Positions 60,601-64,000 of a stretch of DNA of 64,000 nucleotides are shown one piece after another. The translations under genes were made by a program, and so were the position numbers. The stretch is from Daedaleopsis sinensis (taxonomy: Eukaryota; Basidiomycota; Agaricomycetes; Polyporales; Polyporaceae), in the NCBI GenBank assembly GCA_033807695.1, contig CM066309.1, forward strand, positions 3,224,001 to 3,288,000. The letters are read 5' to 3'. The stretch's first letter is position 1. Every line of letters begins with the position of its first letter. The notes below the pieces were generated by a model. It was not told the DNA's origin, made no database searches, and saw only the letters and a list, made by a program, of their open reading frames with translations.

Positions 60601-63000
60601 TGAGCAGGCGCACACGGGCGCAGGAGGCTGCCTCCCCGACCCCTTCTCGGTTTGCTTCCCCGGTCCCGTCCGACGCCATGCAAGTGGACGGGGAGAGCGC
60701 GGCTGCGCGGTTAGAGAAGCCGTTCTCGTCTCGTCGACGGGGCACGTTCTACACGAACACTGCGTTCTACGTGCTGCTGCGGCTACTCGAGGTGAGCATG
60801 ACTTGAGTGGTCTGATGCCTCTCCCAGCAAGGCAGGCGAGCTGACGTGTACATTCCATTGTCTCAGATTCTGTATTCGAGGCTTCATCTGTTCAAGACTC
60901 TCGCAAAGGAGCTGTCCGATCGGGGAAACGACCCGTTCGAGCCCAACCCTGGCTCTATCAAGTCGTCCATCCTGGCTGCCGACCTTGCGAAGCTTGGCAA
61001 TCGGCTCGACCAAGCATCGCATTTCTACGATGTGATGCTCGAGTCATGCGAGAAGCTGTTTGACAACGAACTCGAGCAGGCGTCGTTCGAGGAGATGATG
61101 CGGTACATGTTCGGCGTGAAGGTATGCTGCCTTTATGTCACGCTACCAATGTGTGCTTGCTGACCTCGTCTGTAGCATGGGTTCAAGATGTTCACGGTGG
61201 ACAAGGTGATCGGCGCCTTGATCAAACAGGTAAGAGCAAATGAGCCCACAGCTGATGCCGGATCTAACCTGGGTCGTCGTTAGGTACAAGTCATCCTCTC
61301 AGACTCGAGAAGCCAGGACCTGTACGAGCTCCTCCGGCACGATCGGGAAATCACGTCGCCTACTACGCAAGACCTGATCAACTGCCGGCGGAAGACTGAG
61401 CGCATCCTTGGACCTGATGAGAACATGTTCCGCGTCGACTGGGTACGTTACGGGACTCATTTGGGGTAGATGATGCTGACGTCGCACATAGCTGCCCGAA
61501 CCTAAGACAATGACTATTCAGCTCATTGGCAAAGATGACACGTCTTACGACGACTCGGAGGTGATGACAGGCCGGTGGCAGGCTTACATCGAGTCCTTCG
61601 TCTCGGTATGTCTGTTCCCCCACAACGGGCAAGCGTCGATGTTCATTTGCATTACCAGCACCACTATACTGCGGGAGTGCCGACATCCTCGTCCATCAGG
61701 CGGCCATTCCTCCTCCGGTTAGTCCTCGTCTCGTATGGTATGCTAAGCGCAAGCACTGACCATGGCGCCATGTAGTACCAAGGTCCCCTCACCGTCAGAC
61801 GTCCTACCAGACATCCTCGCTCGCGGCGGGTTGCAGATCAAGGTCTGCGTGCGCACATATCGCCTCTTCTTCGTCCCGCACTCGGAAGACATCATGGTCC
61901 GACTCTCGTCGGCCGCAGAGCGGGACGAGGCGCGCAAAGCTGTTGAGTCGCGCAACGAGAGGCGGAAGAAGTGGCTAGACGAGTACGCCGCAACTACAAT
62001 CAAGGATGAGCCGCAAAGCGCGACTACAGAGGGCGTCCCGGGGCCTGTCGCCGACGCGCCCCCCGAGCCCAAGGGCGAAACATACGAATTCGCGCCAGAG
62101 ATTGCGTCCTCTCGCGCGGAAGTCGAGGAAATCCCAATGGAACTCGCAGAGGAACGGAGGGAGCGGGAGCCCGAGGCGACTGTGCACACAGTCCCTCAGG
62201 ACGATGTGGTGGAAGTGATAGCGGCTGCCGCTGCTGCTGCCCCCGGGCCTGGACCTGACCCTGACTCTGTTGACGTCTCGATGGGCGAAGCTACTCCAGA
62301 AGCACAGTTGCCCCCACTTGTCTCAGCACCTGCGGCGCCCTCGCCTCCCAAGACTGCGTCCGTCTCCCAGCCCGAGGGGGCGCCGGCGCCTAAGCTGGAG
62401 CTGCAGCCTGCGCTCGCGGCCGAGCAGCCTGCACCCGCTGCTCCTTCCGACCCTCTGTCGAAACCACCGGCACCCTCATCACCGCCCGAGCATCATGCAC
62501 CGGCGGCGCAGCCCCCCGCACCGGTGCCCTCTGGCTCTGAACCTGCAGCGGACCCACCATCCTCCTCTCCTGGGCCACAAGTCCGTCCCCGCTCTCCTCA
62601 GCCTCAATCTCAGCCTCAGCCGCTCCCGCCTGCGCCAATACCGCCCATAGCGCAGACATCCAGCGTGGAGATAGCACTCGGCCCGTCCCCTGTGCGTTCG
62701 CCACCAGTGGCCGGGGTTGACGCTGCGCCAGCGCCCGTGCCCGTGCCCGCACCTGTCGCCTCGCCGGCACCCGTGCCTCTGTACGTTCCTCAGTTCGACC
62801 CCGTACTACTAGACCCCGTACCCGTATCCAAGCCCGCAGCTTTGCCTGGACCTGGGCCAGTACCACCGCCATCGCTGGACCCTGTACTACCCTCTGAGGC
62901 TTCTCATACCCAACACACTCGGCCTCACGTTCACCCCGAGCCTCAACCTCAACCTCGACCGCCGTCTCCACCGGCCGCGCCAGCCGCGCGTCCTCCATGA
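57605..63000 (+). CDS. SIN3: Sin3 transcriptional corepressor, full length, 1540 residues
   Basis: Scaffold of the Sin3/Rpd3 histone deacetylase complex in the nucleus. Ten exons (57605-57936, 58268-58982, 59034-59540, 59589-60791, 60867-61121, 61176-61229, 61284-61442, 61492-61605, 61659-61717, 61776-63000) join in frame. PAH1 starts near residue 77 ([20 protein letters not shown]) and runs across intron 1 ([20 protein letters not shown]). PAH2 is near residue 200 ([20 protein letters not shown]). [15 protein letters not shown] stretch is a likely nuclear signal. PAH3 ([19 protein letters not shown]) is followed by the HDAC-interaction domain ([48 protein letters not shown]). The Sin3 C-terminal domain ends with [17 protein letters not shown], and a Pro/Ala-rich tail of about 300 residues closes the protein. 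The 5' part is triplicated in this window. Confidence 0.93.
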
Positions 63001-63360
63001 CCTGGTCAGCAGTGACTATTGAAGCTTTAGTTCCTTGTCCTACATCGTCTCGTCTGTGTCTTCGGGTGTTGTATTGTTTCGTTTGCTATAATACAGTCTA
63101 ATAAATACGGAGATACACTGGTCGCGAAAGCCGCTGTTAACGTTAAACCCGCCGCATCAGTTGCAATTGCAGGCCCACGGGTATCCATATGCATGTGCAC
63201 CCCAAGCCTTTTGTCCGGCCGAACTGACACAATCGTACAACATTCGCGACACAAGACGGCCACTAACCTACGCACACTTCCTTTCTTCCTGTTCTCATTT
63301 CCTTTACCCTGTCGCCGCATACGTCCCAGTCACAGGTCACACACACAGCACCACGCACGA
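63001..63360. terminator. Convergent 3' region of Sin3 and the eIF4E gene
   Basis: The two stop codons lie 360 bases apart on opposite strands. An AATAAA at 63100-63105, about 100 bases after the Sin3 stop, is the best polyadenylation signal for Sin3. No clear signal was picked for the minus-strand gene. Confidence 0.5.
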
Positions 63361-64000
63361 CTATCGCTTCCCTCGCCATCCGGAGCCGAGCGCGCCCCCG
63401 CCGCCAACGCCGAAGCCGGCGAACGCACCGCCGGGGCCCCCGCCGATCTGCGGGCCCTCGCCGGGCCCGGACACGGGGCTGTTGAAGCCTGGTGGCTTGC
63501 CGTGGAAAGATGCGCGGTACGAGGACTGGGGGATGGCTTGGATGGTGAGGAACTTGTTCGGGACCGGGCGCTCGTCGCTGTTGTACTGGGCACGGGCGGG
63601 CACGCATCAGCACGGACGCAGAGCGAGGGCAGAACGCACTCACCTGGAACTCGAGGCCGATGCCGTCCGCCTCGGAGACGTCGAGGAGCTTGACCATCTT
63701 GCGGGCGATGCCGTTGATCTTCTCGACGTCCTCCTTGGAGCGCGTCCAGAGCTGGATGCGGTCGACCTTGCTGCGGAGGGAGACGACGGCGCCGCAGATC
63801 TCGTCGCCCTCGTCGAGGTCCTCGCCGACGAGGGCCATGGCGAGCCAGGACCAGCAGCGGTCGAGCAGCTGCGGGTTGTTCTTCATGGTGAGCACCCACT
63901 TGCCGCCGCTCGCGTTCGCCTCGTCCTCCCACATGGGCTTGATGCCGGACTTGAAGAGGTGGTAGTTGGAGTTGCGCTCGAGCTTGGAGGGCGGCTTCAG
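63361..64000 (-). CDS. eIF4E-family cap-binding protein, 3' part (cut by window edge)
   Basis: Translation initiation factor 4E family, which binds the mRNA 5' cap. Two exons are seen on the minus strand: one entering from the window edge to 63644, and the last from 63585 to the TAG at 63361-63363, with GTGAGT and CCCAG at the intron ends. The visible part has the family blocks MWEDEANASGGKWVLTMKNN (WED and GGKW), LLDRCWSWLAMALVGEDLDE, DEICGAVVSLRSKVDRIQLW and TRSK, which contribute cap-pocket Trp, Glu and basic residues. The tail after NKFLTIQAI is glycine-rich and longer than in yeast eIF4E. The divergent core suggests the class II (4EHP-like) branch, but that is tentative. The N-terminus, with the first cap-binding Trp, lies beyond the window. 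Confidence 0.85.

Noticed and set aside
59529..60683. A 384-codon minus-strand frame opposite Sin3
   Set aside because: It lies fully inside conserved Sin3 exons and consists of Arg/Leu-rich shadow sequence. The plus-strand protein is clearly the real one.

Overview
The window is nuclear DNA of a filamentous basidiomycete, most likely an Agaricomycete of the wood-decay type. The evidence is GC-rich intergenic DNA, genes broken by many short introns of about 45-65 bases with GT(A/G)NGY donors, a KDZ transposase with a CxC2 zinc cluster, and basidiomycete-type Sin3, SRP19, GH18 and DUF4336 genes. No bacterial operons, rRNA genes or CRISPR arrays are visible. All gene models come from reading splice signals and reading frame by eye.

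Region 1 (about 0.5-22.6 kb) reads as one complete 22-kb DNA transposon. It has near-identical terminal inverted repeats of about 335 bp and a 10-base direct duplication on both sides. Inside are a KDZ transposase gene on the minus strand (3.2-7.4 kb) with the expected acidic residues, four multi-exon cargo genes on the plus strand (8.9-17.6 kb), and two homologous outward-facing genes next to the two ends. Those two genes share an uncharacterised agaricomycete C-terminal domain with the same intron positions. A hexamer-based repeat fills the middle of the right-hand gene. This element is the best candidate here for an undescribed system.

Region 2 (22.6-34.2 kb) is host DNA. It holds a secreted GH18 chitinase, a convergent secreted three-repeat cysteine-rich protein related to BAS2-type proteins, a sparse 4-kb stretch, a DUF4336 gene with an 11-base micro-exon, and the SRP19/Sec65 gene, which shares a promoter region with DUF4336.

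Region 3 (34.2-63.0 kb) is a segmental duplication. The first two exons of the Sin3 corepressor gene (PAH1 and PAH2) occur three times, at 34.5, 46.9 and 57.6 kb. About 10 kb of duplicated, mostly non-coding DNA lies between the copies, and only the third copy continues into a full Sin3 gene of 1540 residues. The exons of the short copies have no length changes, while the DNA between them has collected insertions, a micro-inversion and tandem repeats.

Region 4 (63.0-64.0 kb) is the 3' part of an eIF4E-family gene, convergent with Sin3 and cut by the window edge.
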